In this document: in pieces, positions 62,919-64,000 of the stretch | Numbering within the stretch: the first letter of the stretch is position 1 | Layout of the letters: the number at the start of each line of letters is the position of its first letter | NCBI GenBank assembly: GCA_016709385.1 | Contig: JADJMW010000013.1 | Span: 62,001 to 126,000, forward strand | DNA from: Candidatus Rubrivivax defluviihabitans | GTDB taxonomy: Bacteria; Pseudomonadota; Gammaproteobacteria; Burkholderiales; Burkholderiaceae_C | Length of the DNA stretch: 64,000 nt | Direction of reading: 5' to 3' | Position numbers and translations under genes: made by a program | The notes under the pieces: model-generated | Told to the model about the DNA's origin: nothing | Database searches by the model: none | The model's input: the letters and a program-made list of their open reading frames with translations, nothing else

Positions 62919-64000
62919 ATGAGCTTCTACGAAAAGCCCGTCGTCAATTCGCCTTACGCCTACCCGGCCCGGCACTGGGAACTGGACGCCGACGGCCAGC
63001 CCACGAACCGGCTGGTCGAATCGCGCCGCCGCTCCGATCTGATCACGCCGGTGCCCAAGGCGAAGAAGCGCAAGGCGGCCCCGGTGCGGCAGCCCAGGCC
63101 GAACTGGACCTGGCGGCCGGTGCCGAGGGCCTGGACCCGTTGCACACCGCCGAGCAGAAATACGACCCCACGCCCATCATCAACGAACTGCGCGGCTACG
63201 TCGACACCTGGCGCGCGCTGCCGAATCCGCAGCAGTGGCAGGTGACGCCCGAAACGGCGCGCCTGCTGCAGCACTGGCGGGCGCACCCGTTCCAGGGCGT
63301 GCGGCCCTTCTTCTGCCAGATCGAAGCGGTGGAAACGGCCATCTGGCTGACCGAGGTCGCACCCAGGCTGGGCACGGGGGCCAAGAGCCCGGGCCGGAAA
63401 TTCCGCGACCACCTGGCCGGCGCCAACGCCTTGTCGAACCCGGACCTGTTCCGCATCGCCCTGAAGCTGGCCACCGGCGCCGGCAAGACCACGGTGATGG
63501 CCATGCTCATCGCCTTGCAGACCGTCAACGCTGTACGCCACTCGGGCAGCAAGCAGTTCACGCGCGATTTCTGATCGTGGCGCCGGGCCTCACGATCAAG
63601 GACCGCCTGCGCGTGCTGCTGCCGCAAGACCCCGAGAGCTACTACCATCAGCCGCGAGATCGTGCCGGGCGACATGCTGGGCGACATCAAGCGCGCCGTC
63701 ATCGTCATCACCAACTACCACGCCTTCAAGCTACGCGAAACCCTGGAGGTCACCGCCGCCGGCCGTGCGCTGCTGCAAGGGCGGGGTGCGCCGCTGCAGA
63801 CCCTGGAAACCGAAGGCGAGATGCTGCAGCGCGTGATGCCCGAACTGATGGGCATCAAGAACGTGCTGGTCATCAACGACGAGGCGCACCACTGCTATCG
63901 CGCCAAGCCGCAAGGAGGCCGAGGCGGTCATCGAGGAGCTGAAGGGCGACGACAAGGACGAAGCGAAGAAGAACAACGAAGCCGCCCGGCTCTGGATCAG
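62919..64000 (+). pseudogene. DEAD/DEAH-helicase restriction endonuclease (type III Res-like), several frameshifts, 3' end cut
   Basis: The gene begins MSFYEKPVVNSPYAYPARHWELD, continues after a shift near 63090 with HTAEQKYDPTPIINELRG and the Walker A LKLATGAGKTTVMAML, and shifts near 63560 into FLIVAPGLTIKDRL. It shifts again near 63650 into KRAVIVITNYHAFKLRETLEV and the DEAH-type VLVINDEAHHCYR, and near 63905 into DDKDEAKKNNEAARLWI. The protein sequence in each segment is otherwise well preserved. It resembles the restriction-associated helicase family. It is a candidate defence gene, or a normal gene damaged by sequencing indels; the window ends inside it. Confidence 0.7.

Overview
This window is a high-GC chromosomal segment of a betaproteobacterium, most likely Burkholderiales near the Comamonadaceae / Rubrivivax-Leptothrix group. 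That rests on the strongly GC-biased codons, a tolB-pal-cpoB-tcdA block, GlcDEF-type glycolate oxidase and a stress-gene repertoire typical of that order. Genus assignment is inference. Genes are densely packed, with many ATGA or GTGA overlaps and several GTG or TTG starts.

Layout. 1-4.2 kb: 3' end of glcE, glcF and an Atm1-type ABC exporter. 4.2-16.4 kb: an accessory block with three related TetR genes, two alpha/beta hydrolases, an SCP2-like protein, two Old Yellow Enzyme homologues, a zinc-free MDR reductase, an SDR, a DsbA-fold isomerase and a MATE exporter. It also holds four broken genes: a 5'-truncated SDR, a thioesterase damaged at both ends, an enoyl-CoA hydratase remnant and an internally deleted SDR. 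Five palindromes of the form ATGAY-N4-RTCAT sit at its promoters. 16.7-23.9 kb: DUF2145 pair, HypT-like LysR, amino-acid ABC binding protein and ATPase without a permease, pyrC, a NYN-domain protein and htpX. 23.9-31.6 kb: penicillin/AHL-type acylase, CMD peroxidase, MsbA-type ABC protein, then tolB-pal-cpoB. 31.6-36.8 kb: YeeE/TsuA transporter, tcdA, two tRNA-Lys genes, glyoxalase-fold and cupin proteins, and a CPA1 antiporter.

36.8-62.7 kb is the most interesting part. A Crp/Fnr regulator is followed by a large set of stress and energy genes: hydrolase, phosphoribosyltransferase, glgC, acetyl-CoA synthetase, a 2-oxoacid dehydrogenase (E1a, E1b, E2) with its own acyl carrier protein, VapBC, CheB-PAS, a diguanylate cyclase, a NarL-type two-component pair, flavodoxin, Hsp20, CapA, a PRPP-synthase homologue, a small-molecule kinase, a host-attachment-family protein, UspA, cyclopropane fatty acid synthase, ALDH7, a small thioredoxin and a DUF318 permease. 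Nine copies of an FNR-like but distinct palindrome, TTGMG-N4-CKCAA (seven exact, two with one mismatch), lie in front of these genes. I infer one regulon controlled by the adjacent Crp/Fnr protein, probably for low oxygen, redox or energy limitation.

62.9-64 kb: a restriction/helicase gene broken by about four single-base frameshifts and cut by the window end. The DUF318 permease also has a one-base frameshift, and the tRNA-Lys(TTT) anticodon loop is one base short. Indel sequencing errors should therefore be excluded before these are called real pseudogenes.
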